Positions 26,278-34,299 of a stretch of DNA of 64,000 nt are shown one piece after another. The notes under the pieces were generated by a model. The model saw nothing but the letters and a program-made list of their open reading frames with translations, was not told where the DNA came from and ran no database searches. Made by a program: the position numbers and the translations under genes. Each line of letters opens with the position of its first letter. The first letter of the stretch is position 1. The DNA comes from Saprospiraceae bacterium. GTDB lineage: Bacteria; Bacteroidota; Bacteroidia; Chitinophagales; Saprospiraceae. The stretch covers positions 1 to 64,000 of the forward strand of contig JABARE010000002.1 in assembly GCA_019187365.1 (NCBI GenBank). Direction: 5' to 3'.

Positions 26278-27798
26278 TTAATGAGAGTGACCGTGTTCCG
26301 GCAAGGCGCCGCTCACCGAGGCGAGCTTGAGGCGGTAGGACCCCCTGGTGACGACCCAATCGCCTTCCTCCAGCCCGGCGAGAATTTCGACGAATTCTCC
26401 ATCGGTTGCGCCCGTTGACACCTCCCGTTTCTCGTAATACTCGCCCCCGGTCTGTACAAAGGCGAAAAAATGTCCCTGCTCTTCGATCAGGGCCATGCGC
26501 GGGAGGACTAAAGCCGGACGGCTAGGGCCAAGCAGGAAGACCTCTACTGCAGATCCCGGTAATAGCTCTTCGGGTCTGTCCATGGAGAAATAAACGGGAA
26601 TAAATGCGGATTCTCTGCCTAACGAACGTCCGTAAGCTTCGCGTTTTCCGTTGAGCTCTTGGGTTGCGAACAGGCGTTGGTCTGAACCCGGAAGGCGAAA
26701 GTTGGCCGCAAGGAATCCGGGCAAACGGTCAAAATGGTGCACGGCGACATCGGCGCGAAGGGCGATGCGGCGTCCGGTTCCAATTCTGGCCAATGGTTGA
26801 CCCGTTGCAACATAAGCACCCTCCTGTACCAGTAAGCTGAGGAGATGCCCGCCTGCAGGAACCCGAACGGTGGCTTTGTTGTGGCTGAAGGTGCGGGCAG
26901 TACTGCGTTGTCCGTACTCCAGGCGCGCCTGTTCATAGCGTAGCCGCGCTTCAAGCAATTCTTTCTCTGAGAGGATGCGGTCGGCAGCAAGTGCTTGTGC
27001 CCGCTCGTACTGTGCTTTGGATACCGTGAAGTCCTCCTCCGCCCGTGAAGCGGCAGCCGACAGTTCACCGAGCTCGACATCGGTAGCCCGGATCTCAAAC
27101 AGGGCCTGCCCATCGCGCAGGGTCAATCCCGGAACGAGCCCGGGTGTGGCATAGGCGACCACCCCTGCAATTTGTGCCGTCACTAAACGCTCTTCTCCCG
27201 GAGCTTCAGTGAGTTCGCCACCGGTGGGCAAGATGTCTGCAAAGGGCCTGCGAGAAAGACGCTCCACGGCGAAGGGACTTTTCCATACCAGCTCCTTGGT
27301 ATAGCGAACGGCGTTGGCATGCATTTCTTCGGGAACGGCTTTGCTTCTGGCTTCCTCCCCGGTTGCATAGACCAAGACGTCATCAACAAACAAACGTTCG
27401 TTAGTAGATGCATGATGTACTTCAACGCCCAGACGGATCACCCCCGTGCTGCGGAAGGGAAACTCGGCGAGGTAAAGACCTTCGACCCGGGATGGGGTGG
27501 CGGTAACCTTCTCACCGGACAGCGAGTCGACAAACAGCACCACGGTAGCAGCGGTGAGCGGCCGCATCGGATCGCCCAGTCGGCTGAGGTGAACGGCCAT
27601 GGCCACGGATGATCCCGCAACGGGCGCGGGAAATTCGACGAAGAGTTCGAGGGAGTCCGACCGCACCAGGCGCGTCAGGCTTGGAATGGGCTCAGAAGCT
27701 TCTGTGCCGTGCGCATGATCGTGCGCGTGGTCTCCAAATCCACAGCCCATGCTGAGGCTGCACAATGCAAACCCCGTCAGCATTAAAAGACGATTCAT
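26278..27798 (-). CDS. Periplasmic adaptor of the metal efflux pump (CusB/CzcB type), His-rich
   Basis: 506 residues. Lipoprotein-type signal 'LTGFALCSLSMGCGFG', then a His/Asp cluster 'DHAHDHAHG', and the C-terminus ends 'PEHGHSH'. Both could bind metal. The core has the barrel-sandwich hybrid ('IAGVVAYATPGLVPGL', 'VRVPAGGHLLSLLVQEGAYV') split by a helical hairpin ('AAASRAEEDFTVSKAQYERAQAL'), as in membrane-fusion proteins. The extra N-terminal domain (residues ~30-140) resembles that of CzcB-type adaptors. It links the pump to TolC. Two copies of the 18-bp palindrome lie inside the coding sequence, at 26619-26636 and 27387-27404. Confidence 0.9.
   Translation of the reverse strand: MNRLLMLTGFALCSLSMGCGFGDHAHDHAHGTEASEPIPSLTRLVRSDSLELFVEFPAPVAGSSVAMAVHLSRLGDPMRPLTAATVVLFVDSLSGEKVTATPSRVEGLYLAEFPFRSTGVIRLGVEVHHASTNERLFVDDVLVYATGEEARSKAVPEEMHANAVRYTKELVWKSPFAVERLSRRPFADILPTGGELTEAPGEERLVTAQIAGVVAYATPGLVPGLTLRDGQALFEIRATDVELGELSAAASRAEEDFTVSKAQYERAQALAADRILSEKELLEARLRYEQARLEYGQRSTARTFSHNKATVRVPAGGHLLSLLVQEGAYVATGQPLARIGTGRRIALRADVAVHHFDRLPGFLAANFRLPGSDQRLFATQELNGKREAYGRSLGRESAFIPVYFSMDRPEELLPGSAVEVFLLGPSRPALVLPRMALIEEQGHFFAFVQTGGEYYEKREVSTGATDGEFVEILAGLEEGDWVVTRGSYRLKLASVSGALPEHGHSH
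26619..26636. repeat. 18-bp imperfect palindrome copy inside the adaptor gene
   Basis: CTAACGAACGTCCGTAAG, within coding sequence. Encoding the motif within a conserved protein suggests it is tolerated or selected there. Confidence 0.45.
27387..27404. repeat. 18-bp imperfect palindrome copy inside the adaptor gene
   Basis: CAAACAAACGTTCGTTAG, in coding sequence near the 5' third of the adaptor gene; the right half AACGTTCGTTAG matches the consensus perfectly. Confidence 0.45.
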
Positions 27799-27915
27799 AG
27801 TATCCGTTTTGTGGCCCCGCAAGGCAGTGCGCGTTGGCACCTTTCCGTATGGGTCCTGCGATGAAATTAAAAAATTGGAGGTGGCCGGTATTCATTCCGG
27901 CACTAGAGGTAAGCT

Positions 27916-28311
27916 TTAAGCCCTGGGGGGCTGCCAGATCTCATCCCGGAGTCCGGAAGGCAATAGATGCGCTTCGCCAATGATCGCCGGTTTCAGGCCA
28001 GATTCAGACAACGGCGTAAAGTCCAAAGCTTCGGGTGGTGGCACCAGCGCTGGAGCGGTCGTCATGAGCTGCTGTGCACTTCCGGGATGCCGGAACGGGA
28101 GCTTGCCGTGGCAGCCATCATCCGCTGTGTTGCGATCACCGGTATAGTGGTCGCTCAGAAAGGCAGAGAAGTCATAGGTGGAATCGCTCTGGCGATGGTG
28201 TGCAAAGTGCTCAACCAAATGACCAACCCGGAAAAGGGCATCCAGGTGACCTTGCGGGAACAGGCTGGACACCAGGCTTGCAATCAGGCTATATGCGAGC
28301 AACTTGCGCAT
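27916..28311 (-). CDS. Small exported protein at the head of the metal-efflux operon
   Basis: 131 residues from MRKLLAYS (28311); an ATG six codons earlier (28329) is possible. Signal peptide 'LLAYSLIASLVSSLFPQG'. The pattern 'GHLVEHFAHHRQ...FSAFLSDHYTGDRN...KLPF' matches, from memory, small proteins that precede Czc/Cus operons across Bacteroidota. Its His/Asp-rich middle suggests periplasmic metal handling, which is inference. It is first in the operon, 117 bp ahead of the adaptor, and its promoter faces the OdhB gene across a 20-bp palindrome. Confidence 0.75.
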   Translation of the reverse strand: MRKLLAYSLIASLVSSLFPQGHLDALFRVGHLVEHFAHHRQSDSTYDFSAFLSDHYTGDRNTADDGCHGKLPFRHPGSAQQLMTTAPALVPPPEALDFTPLSESGLKPAIIGEAHLLPSGLRDEIWQPPRA

Positions 28312-28416
28312 GCGAATAAGAAAGAACAATATTACGACAGCGTAGGTTCATACACGGGAAAATGCTTCGGTTCCGGCAGAACCCAAACCGCGGTAGAGAA
28401 AGTATCATTTATAATA

Positions 28417-28436
28417 AAATTAGACGCGTCTAATTT
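28417..28436. promoter_or_regulatory. 20-bp perfect palindrome, candidate metalloregulator operator
   Basis: AAATTAGACGCGTCTAATTT is a perfect inverted repeat in the divergent region between the efflux operon (first gene at 28311, minus) and the OdhB gene (plus). It is flanked on both sides by TTATAA-like AT sequence. Size and symmetry fit a dimeric winged-helix repressor of the DtxR/MntR kind, but no regulator gene lies in the window. Confidence 0.7.
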
Positions 28437-28485
28437 ATAATTTAGTCATTGTCTAAAGATCCTCCTGAGCCCTGAAGAATTGTAA

Positions 28486-28493
28486 TACCTTTG
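28486..28493 (+). promoter_or_regulatory. Bacteroidota -7 promoter element of odhB
   Basis: TACCTTTG, a perfect TAnnTTTG, ending 18 nt before the ATG at 28512. It supports that start over the in-frame codon at 28491, which lies inside this element. Confidence 0.65.
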
Positions 28494-28511
28494 CAACTCA
28501 ACAGCACTCAC

Positions 28512-29705
28512 ATGGCCATACACGAGCTCAAAGTACCGCCGATAGGAGAATCCATCAACGAGGTCACCCTTTCCCGCTGGCTGGTTGACGACGGCGCCGT
28601 CGTCGCTTTGGACCAGCCCATTTGCGAGTTTGATTCCGACAAGGCAACCCTGGAGTTTCCTTGCGAGGTGGCGGGAAAGATCAGTCGCGTTGCATCCGAA
28701 GGAGACGACCTGCCCATTGGTGGCTTGGTAGCGCGCGTCGATACGGATCATGCCCCCGTTGTGAAAAAGGAAATCGCCAAACCAATTTTAGTACCGCAGC
28801 GGGAGGCTCCGCCGGCTTCCCCCGCGGCTTCAAAGATCTTGCGTGAATCCGGGATCCCCGGAGCAGAGGTCTCTGGGACTGGCAAGCAGGGACGCATCAC
28901 AAAGGCCGATGCAATGCAGGCCTCCGCAAAATTGCCTTCTCCTGAACCGGAACCTCCCCTTCCGGCTGTGCCTGTCCCAACGATTGTTTCAAACCCCTCT
29001 TTTTCCCGGAATACGCGGCGCGAAAAGATGAGCAGAATGCGCCGAACCATTTCCCGAAGGCTGGTCTCGGCCAGAAACAACACCGCCATGCTGACCACCT
29101 TCAATGAGGTGGACATGACCAACATACTCAACTTGCGCAAGACTTACAACGAGGCTTACGAAAAGAAGCACGGAGTCAAGATCGGGTTCATGTCGATATT
29201 TGCGAAGGCCTGCAGCCAGGCGCTGATGGAAATGCCCGGCGTCAACGCGCACATCGATGGCGAGGACCTCATATACCACGAATTTGCAGACATCTCCATC
29301 GCCATTTCGACACCCAGCGGGCTGGTGGTTCCACCGATTCGCAACGTCGAATCCCTGTCGCTGCACGAGTTCGAGAAACAACTCAAGGTACTTGCTGAAA
29401 AAGCCCGCACCGGAACCCTGTCGCTCGAAGAAATGACGGGAGGAACCTTTACCATTACCAACGGAGGCATTTTTGGTTCGCTAATGAGCACGCCCATCCT
29501 CAACGAGCCGCAATCGGCCATTCTCGGCATGCACGCCATCGTGGAGCGTCCCGTCGGCATCAACGGGCAGGTCGTTTTGCGGCCGATGATGTACCTCGCC
29601 CTGTCCTACGACCATCGCGTCATTGACGGGTCGTCTTCCGTAACCTTCCTCGTCCGAGTCAAAGAGCTGCTGGAAGATCCCTTGAAGCTGTTCATCGGAC
29701 TTTAG
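28512..29705 (+). CDS. odhB: Dihydrolipoyllysine-residue succinyltransferase, E2 of 2-oxoglutarate dehydrogenase
   Basis: 397 residues. Lipoyl domain residues 1-78 with Lys44 in '[10 protein letters not shown]' as lipoylation site. The peripheral-subunit binding domain is '[29 protein letters not shown]'. The catalytic acyltransferase domain ends '[10 protein letters not shown]', with His368 and Asp372 as the active-site pair. '[16 protein letters not shown]' at the start is characteristic of the succinyl- rather than acetyl-transferase. It transfers succinyl groups to CoA in the TCA cycle. The E1 partner (sucA/odhA) is not next to it, so the complex genes are split. Confidence 0.93.
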   Translation: MAIHELKVPPIGESINEVTLSRWLVDDGAVVALDQPICEFDSDKATLEFPCEVAGKISRVASEGDDLPIGGLVARVDTDHAPVVKKEIAKPILVPQREAPPASPAASKILRESGIPGAEVSGTGKQGRITKADAMQASAKLPSPEPEPPLPAVPVPTIVSNPSFSRNTRREKMSRMRRTISRRLVSARNNTAMLTTFNEVDMTNILNLRKTYNEAYEKKHGVKIGFMSIFAKACSQALMEMPGVNAHIDGEDLIYHEFADISIAISTPSGLVVPPIRNVESLSLHEFEKQLKVLAEKARTGTLSLEEMTGGTFTITNGGIFGSLMSTPILNEPQSAILGMHAIVERPVGINGQVVLRPMMYLALSYDHRVIDGSSSVTFLVRVKELLEDPLKLFIGL

Positions 29706-29773
29706 GTCCCCACAGGTCGAATCCTCGCTGAAACCTGGAATTTTTTGAGGCGGCCCATTGTTGCCCATAGAAT

Positions 29774-30244
29774 ATGGACGTAGTACTTATCGCACTAGGA
29801 TTTTTAATGCTGCTCATCGGGCTTGCAGGTGCTGTTTTGCCATTGCCGGGCCCACCCCTCAGTCTTGCCGGAATGTTTTTGATTCACTGGAGTTCCCGCG
29901 CAGAGTTCACATCCGGGCAGTTGTGGACTTATTCCTTGCTCACGCTTGCAGTTACCGCGATTGACACCATTTTGCCCCTCTGGGGTCAGAAGAAATTCGG
30001 AGGTTCCAGGCTTGGCATGCTGGGTGGCGCCGTCGGCATGATCGTCGGTTTGGCGGGTGGCCCCTTCGGATTGCTGTTGGGGGCTTTCCTCGGCGGGCTG
30101 GCGGGAGAGTTGCTCGCAGGCCAGCAGGCAAACCGGGCTTTGTCGGCCTCCCTTGGTTCCTTTGCCGGATTCCTGTTCGGAAGTCTGCTCAAAATTGCAC
30201 TGTGCCTCGCCATGATTTGGGCTTCATTAGCGGTGTTCTTTTAA
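29774..30244 (+). CDS. DUF456 domain membrane protein
   Basis: 156 residues, almost all hydrophobic, with glycine-rich helices 'GLAGAVLPLPGPPLSLAGMFL' and 'GGPFGLLLGAFLGGLAGELL', the hallmark of DUF456. 'DTILPLWGQKKFGGSRLGMLGG' is the conserved loop. Function unknown; the glycine zippers have prompted comparison with small membrane channels. It is 68 bp downstream of odhB on the same strand. Confidence 0.9.
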   Translation: MDVVLIALGFLMLLIGLAGAVLPLPGPPLSLAGMFLIHWSSRAEFTSGQLWTYSLLTLAVTAIDTILPLWGQKKFGGSRLGMLGGAVGMIVGLAGGPFGLLLGAFLGGLAGELLAGQQANRALSASLGSFAGFLFGSLLKIALCLAMIWASLAVFF

Positions 30245-30401
30245 TTTCCTTTTTACATGTTTACCCAAACGATTCCAAACTCACAAGAAATTAATTCGCT
30301 CTTCTCCTCATTACTTTTTTAACCAAGCGAAAAATGGGAGTGCGATCGCGAATGGAGGTTTAGCGACATTTTTAGCTACATCCGACTTGCTGTGTTTTAT
30401 C

Positions 30402-30409
30402 TAATTTTG
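30402..30409 (+). promoter_or_regulatory. Bacteroidota -7-like element upstream of the GT87-like gene
   Basis: TAATTTTG matches TAnnTTTG, 59 nt before the ATG at 30469. No -33 element is evident. Confidence 0.4.
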
Positions 30410-30468
30410 GATTCTGCTAACGCGGTTGCCAAACCCATATCCATGTACCAGCGAACGAGAAACACAAG

Positions 30469-31704
30469 ATGAGCCCAAGCACTCGCGGACAAGCCTTTAA
30501 CCGCCTTGCAAGTGTGACATTGAGCTGGATTTCCAATCGAAATTTTTGGATAGCCTTGCTGGTCATCGTTGCGGCAATCATTTCGGGGCATAGGCTGTTG
30601 CTTGGCAAGCAATTCCTTGAGGATTGGGGGATTTACACCCATTACAACAACTTCGCAATTTTCAAATCGTCGTTTTTTCACCTCGTTCAGGGAAAGGACC
30701 TATACCAGTTGCACCTCGCCGACCATTTCGACTATTATAAATACAGCCCGACTTTTGCCTTGCTCATGGCGCCCTTTGCCATCCTGCCAGACGGCCCCGG
30801 TTTGTTTTTTTGGAACCTCCTCAACGCATTAGCCTTGTTTTTTGCGATGTGGTATGTCCCTCTTCCTTCAGATCGGGCAAGAGGAGCCGCCATAGCGGTG
30901 CTGTTCATCGAGCTCATCACATCTTTGCAAAACGCACAGAGCAATGGTCTCGTGGCTGGTCTCCTGATAGGAGCTTTTGCTATAGCGGAACGATCGCGCC
31001 AGGGTGCTGCCAGCTTTTGCGTTGTTCTCAACGCTTTTGTCAAACTGTTTGGCGCGGCAAGCTGCGCGATGTTTCTGTTCTATCCGGGCAAAGGGCGGGT
31101 AGCCGTTTGGTCATTGGGCTGGGTTGCCGCACTGTTGTTTGCCCCGTTGGCCGTAGTAGGTCCCGAGCAACTCATGTCCCTTTACCGGAGCTGGATGCAG
31201 CTACTGGCAAAAGACCACAGCGCTTCCTGGGGCCTGAGTGCCGGGGGGTGGCTGCACGCCTGGTTCGGATTTGAGCCCCACAAAATGGGACTGCTTGTGG
31301 CGGGAACACTTCTGCTCCTGACTCCGCTGATCCGCGTCAAGGCATACGGCTCATTGCGGTTCCGCACAGGCTTTGTAGCTGCCCTGCTGCTTTGGACCGT
31401 GTTGTTCAACCACAAGGCCGAATCGCCCACTTTTGTTATTGCCATGGCCGGAGTGGCGTTGTGGTTCTTTTCTGCACCGCGCCGGATGGGCGACCACCTT
31501 CTGTTGTTGTTAGCAATATTGCTGACAGAGATATCAACAACCGATCTGTTTCCTCCGGAAGTGCGCCGGACAGTGATAAGACCCTATGCCCTCAAAGTTT
31601 TGCCCTGCATCGTCATCTGGCTACGAATCTTATGGGAACTGTGGCGAATAACGCCTGGAAAGAATGAACAGAGAGTGAAACCCTGCCCGGAGGCTGTGGG
31701 TTAG
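30469..31704 (+). CDS. GT87-like (DUF2029) membrane glycosyltransferase
   Basis: 411 residues with about nine to ten membrane helices. 'EDWGIYTHYNNFAIFKSSF' and 'LYQLHLADHFDYYKYSPTFALLMAPFAILP' are the luminal loop and 'KYSPxFxLLxxPF' signature of GT87/DUF2029 proteins, which are polyprenyl-phosphate-sugar-dependent mannosyl- or related transferases. The early Asp (in 'EDWGIY') would be the catalytic acidic residue by analogy. Product unknown; a cell-envelope glycan is likely. It overlaps the convergent PAP2 gene by 4 bp at the 3' end. Confidence 0.85.
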   Translation: MSPSTRGQAFNRLASVTLSWISNRNFWIALLVIVAAIISGHRLLLGKQFLEDWGIYTHYNNFAIFKSSFFHLVQGKDLYQLHLADHFDYYKYSPTFALLMAPFAILPDGPGLFFWNLLNALALFFAMWYVPLPSDRARGAAIAVLFIELITSLQNAQSNGLVAGLLIGAFAIAERSRQGAASFCVVLNAFVKLFGAASCAMFLFYPGKGRVAVWSLGWVAALLFAPLAVVGPEQLMSLYRSWMQLLAKDHSASWGLSAGGWLHAWFGFEPHKMGLLVAGTLLLLTPLIRVKAYGSLRFRTGFVAALLLWTVLFNHKAESPTFVIAMAGVALWFFSAPRRMGDHLLLLLAILLTEISTTDLFPPEVRRTVIRPYALKVLPCIVIWLRILWELWRITPGKNEQRVKPCPEAVG

Positions 31705-32363
31705 TTCCCCGAGTGGTTTGTAAACCGTTGAAAGGGAGACCGGAAGTCTTTAATCTTCAAAAAGTGCACGCACAGCAAGGTAGAAAGAACCCCCAGGAAG
31801 CTACCTGCGAGGATGTCCTCTAAAAAATGCAGGGAAAGGTGAACCCTGGAATATGCAACCAACCATGCAAACAGCAACAAGGCCAGACGGATCCCATTGC
31901 CGGTGAACATCACAACCAACAGGGAGCAGTACCCGAAAACCGTGGTGGCGTGGCCGGAAGGAAAGCTGTTCAGCGAATGCACTTTGACCCCGGGAACCAA
32001 TTTGAGCGACGTGCATTCTTTCGAAAACCAAGCGCAGGGCCGAAGGTTTGAACTGAAAAAGCCATACTTGAACAGCCAGAGCAGCAGTGTGGACAAGACG
32101 ATGGATGCCAGCAGCCAAATGGCAAAGCGGGGTCGCCAGACCGCCAGCACCGCAACCAACACAAACGCGACTGTGCCATCCCCCGCAAGGGTGATCATCT
32201 TAAAGAACTGATCGACAGGAGGATTGCCGATCCATTGATTGGAAGTCAGGTGGATGTCCGATTTCGAAAATACAAAACAAAGGGCAGTCAGGATGCACAG
32301 CGACACCCAATAGGCTGCCAGAAAGTATTTCGGTCTGACCAATTCCCCTTTCAGAGATAACAT
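31701..32363 (-). CDS. PAP2 superfamily membrane phosphatase
   Basis: About 220 residues with six membrane helices. The acid-phosphatase motifs are 'KYGFFSSNLRP' (spacing slightly longer than the usual KX6RP), 'SFPSGHAT' and 'YSRVHLSLHFLEDILAG' (SRxxxxxHxxxD). It removes phosphate from lipid phosphates such as undecaprenyl or phosphatidic acid on the outer face of the inner membrane. The start is uncertain: two ATGs (32369, 32363) lie at or inside a TAnnTTTG element (32367-32374), so translation may begin at 32363 leaderless or further in. It converges with the GT87-like gene. Confidence 0.87.
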   Translation of the reverse strand: MLSLKGELVRPKYFLAAYWVSLCILTALCFVFSKSDIHLTSNQWIGNPPVDQFFKMITLAGDGTVAFVLVAVLAVWRPRFAIWLLASIVLSTLLLWLFKYGFFSSNLRPCAWFSKECTSLKLVPGVKVHSLNSFPSGHATTVFGYCSLLVVMFTGNGIRLALLLFAWLVAYSRVHLSLHFLEDILAGSFLGVLSTLLCVHFLKIKDFRSPFQRFTNHSGN

Positions 32364-32366
32364 ATG

Positions 32367-32374
32367 CAAAGGTA
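32367..32374 (-). promoter_or_regulatory. Bacteroidota -7 element at the PAP2 start
   Basis: Reads TACCTTTG on the minus strand. It overlaps the first possible ATG, which would make the ATG at 32363 leaderless or shift the real start inward. Confidence 0.45.
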
Positions 32375-32529
32375 ACGAATGAGAGAAAGGCCCGTTCGGG
32401 AAACTGCAAGGCGGCGCAAAGAAGCCATTCTAACTATGAATTTTTGTTTCGTTTTAAATCATTGTAATTTTTCAAGGGGCATGTGAAAAGGTGCCCTTTA
32501 GTTTTTATTTCATGCAAATAGGGTTGTTG

Positions 32530-32552
32530 CTTTCTTTTGCCGCAAAAGAAAG
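32530..32552. repeat. Hairpin CTTTCTTTTG-CCG-CAAAAGAAAG
   Basis: Perfect 10-bp stem with a 3-nt loop, followed by TGACCAAAGAAA. From memory, similar hairpins recur in many Bacteroidota genomes. Only one copy was noticed here. No T-run follows, so a simple intrinsic terminator is not indicated. Confidence 0.7.
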
Positions 32553-32638
32553 TGACCAAAGAAAGCTCTTCAGTATTCCAGGTGCTCACGCCGATCTCAT
32601 TCATCACTCCTGACTCTCCCTGATGATAAATGACAACC

Positions 32639-32696
32639 CGCTGGCTTCAACTCCGCTGGCTTCGACTCCGCTCAGCCAGCGGAGTTGAAGCCAGCG
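32639..32696. repeat. Perfect 23-bp inverted repeat with 12-nt loop
   Basis: Left arm 32639-32661 and right arm 32674-32696 are exact reverse complements (CGCTGGCTTCAACTCC... / ...GGAGTTGAAGCCAGCG). Each arm itself contains CCGCTGGCTTC twice in part. It would form a very stable hairpin. The 32.4-33.0 kb stretch around it has no convincing gene. Confidence 0.9.
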
Positions 32697-33064
32697 GAGT
32701 GACTTTTCCAAAGGAGATCCGTTTGGATTCAGCAATCTGGTTTCAATGGAACGTAGATTTCGTTGCACTAGCTTCTTTGCGCCGTTGGGTCAAGTTGCTG
32801 TGTGCGATGAAAGGCTGGAAATGGAACCTCCCCCATCTTCATGAATTTGCGAAATCTGCGGGAAAATTCAATCTCCAACAGGAATGGAAAGCCCTATAGA
32901 GGGTCAGTCCGCGGACGAATGCGAAGGGCATTGACGCCGATTGGCTTTTTCTCAATAACTTCGTCTGGCAAAATTGCAGGATGCGGTAGGCTTGTGCAAT
33001 CTTGCAATAACCACGATGGTAAAAAATGCGGGAAATCTTTAACCATGCTGCAGTCTCCAAACCT

Positions 33065-33538
33065 ATGGCGCTCATCCTTTGGTTTTGCTCCATGGTTCAT
33101 GCACCGGCTCATTCAGCTGCGCCCGGTTTTGCGAAGGCCACTATTGGGGGAGATCAACTGCGTTTGCATAAGGATACCATCAGGCCACTGGCAAATTTAA
33201 ATTTTGATGAGAAGAATTGGAAAATCCACCTGAAAATTGCTCCGGCGGATAAAAGATTGCTGCCAACAGCGATGAGGAAGGGAAGATATTTTACCTCTAA
33301 GAACAAAGAACTGCTTAGGGAAATGCAAAAATCATGGGTGTTTGTTGATTCCGGAGGAGACATGACCACCGTTGACAGCAAAGTATGGTTCACACAAAAT
33401 AAGAAAAGAGTCATTGAATTTGGTATCGTCATCGAAGAAGGGCACGAGGGCATTCAATCGCCGGAATGGGGATGGCTGTTACCCGCCAGTCCGGGCCAGC
33501 TGGCTGCAACACTTGGAAAATTAAAACGCATTTACTGA
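33065..33538 (+). CDS. Small secreted hypothetical protein
   Basis: 157 residues from the ATG at 33065, which gives a clean signal peptide 'MALILWFCSMVHAPAHSAA'; an ATG at 33026 would put polar residues before it. The mature part is not recognised. It contains 'DSGGDMTTVDSKVWFTQNKKRVIEFGIVIEEG', suggesting beta strands, and no lipobox or sorting domain. It ends 50 bp before the 3' end of the anti-sigma-like gene on the other strand. Confidence 0.65.
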   Translation: MALILWFCSMVHAPAHSAAPGFAKATIGGDQLRLHKDTIRPLANLNFDEKNWKIHLKIAPADKRLLPTAMRKGRYFTSKNKELLREMQKSWVFVDSGGDMTTVDSKVWFTQNKKRVIEFGIVIEEGHEGIQSPEWGWLLPASPGQLAATLGKLKRIY

Positions 33539-33588
33539 AGGGTCTCATGCGCGGGAGCGCTGCAACCGGGTACAACCTTGTGCGCACA

Positions 33589-34299
33589 TCAGCGCAGGTA
33601 ATTCGCCAATAGCGCCATTTTGTCTTCTCCGGGTTGATGCGCGCTGTTGACCAGGTAGCGGTGTCGATCACGCGCCAGTTCCAGGTCACCCCGGATGATA
33701 TCGATCATGCAAAGCAGGTAGGTCGCTTCGGAAGCAAGGGGTTCCCGGTGAAGTGCAAACACATGTTGAAATGCGGTGGTGGCAAGGAGGTAGTCCTTTT
33801 TTTGCAAGGCAAGGTGGCCAAGGTAGCGCAAAGCGCGAGCATCCGAAGGGTCGGAATCCAGGATTCGCCGGACGAGCAATTCGCTGTTGGCGTATTGGCC
33901 GGCATCGAATAGATGGATGGCGGAGTCCAGCACATTGGCCGGTTCGCTGCCGCTGCGCATCGCAACCGTAGCGGGTGGGATGTAAAGGGCAGCAAATACC
34001 TGTTCCGGAGTCGCAGCTTTCCCGGGATGTAGTGCAAAATACCCCAACGTCAGCACAAACATTGCCGCCATTGCGGCCAGCCATATCCACCACGACGTAC
34101 CCGGACGTGCTGCGCGCAGGTGTTTACGGGTCTCCAGTTCGATGATCGAACGGGCCAGTTTTTTTGCCTTTGGTAGGTTTTCGATGGCGATGTGCAATCC
34201 GGGGTCACTCTCCAGAGCATCCTCAAACCGCTGCCGGTCTATACCGGAAAGGGTGTTTTCGACATAGGCCTCAATGTGTTCGTATGGGTCGAAACTCAT
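33589..34299 (-). CDS. Single-pass TPR protein, probable anti-sigma partner of the adjacent ECF factor
   Basis: 236 residues from MSFDPYEHIEAY (34299). The N-terminal ~70 residues are cytosolic ('HIEAYVENTLSGIDRQRFEDAL' resembles the helical start of zinc-less anti-sigma domains). A membrane helix 'TSWWIWLAAMAAMFVLTLGYFAL' follows, then a periplasmic part with TPR-like pairs ('DSAIHLFDAGQYANSELLVRRIL', 'LRYLGHLALQKKDYLLATTAF'). Its ATG overlaps the sigma factor's stop as ATGA, so the two are translationally coupled. Function as an anti-sigma factor is inferred from position and topology. Confidence 0.75.
   Translation of the reverse strand: MSFDPYEHIEAYVENTLSGIDRQRFEDALESDPGLHIAIENLPKAKKLARSIIELETRKHLRAARPGTSWWIWLAAMAAMFVLTLGYFALHPGKAATPEQVFAALYIPPATVAMRSGSEPANVLDSAIHLFDAGQYANSELLVRRILDSDPSDARALRYLGHLALQKKDYLLATTAFQHVFALHREPLASEATYLLCMIDIIRGDLELARDRHRYLVNSAHQPGEDKMALLANYLR

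Noticed and set aside
32630..32899. 89-residue frame reading through the 23-bp inverted repeat
   Set aside because: Its first third is the hairpin itself and the rest has no recognisable features.
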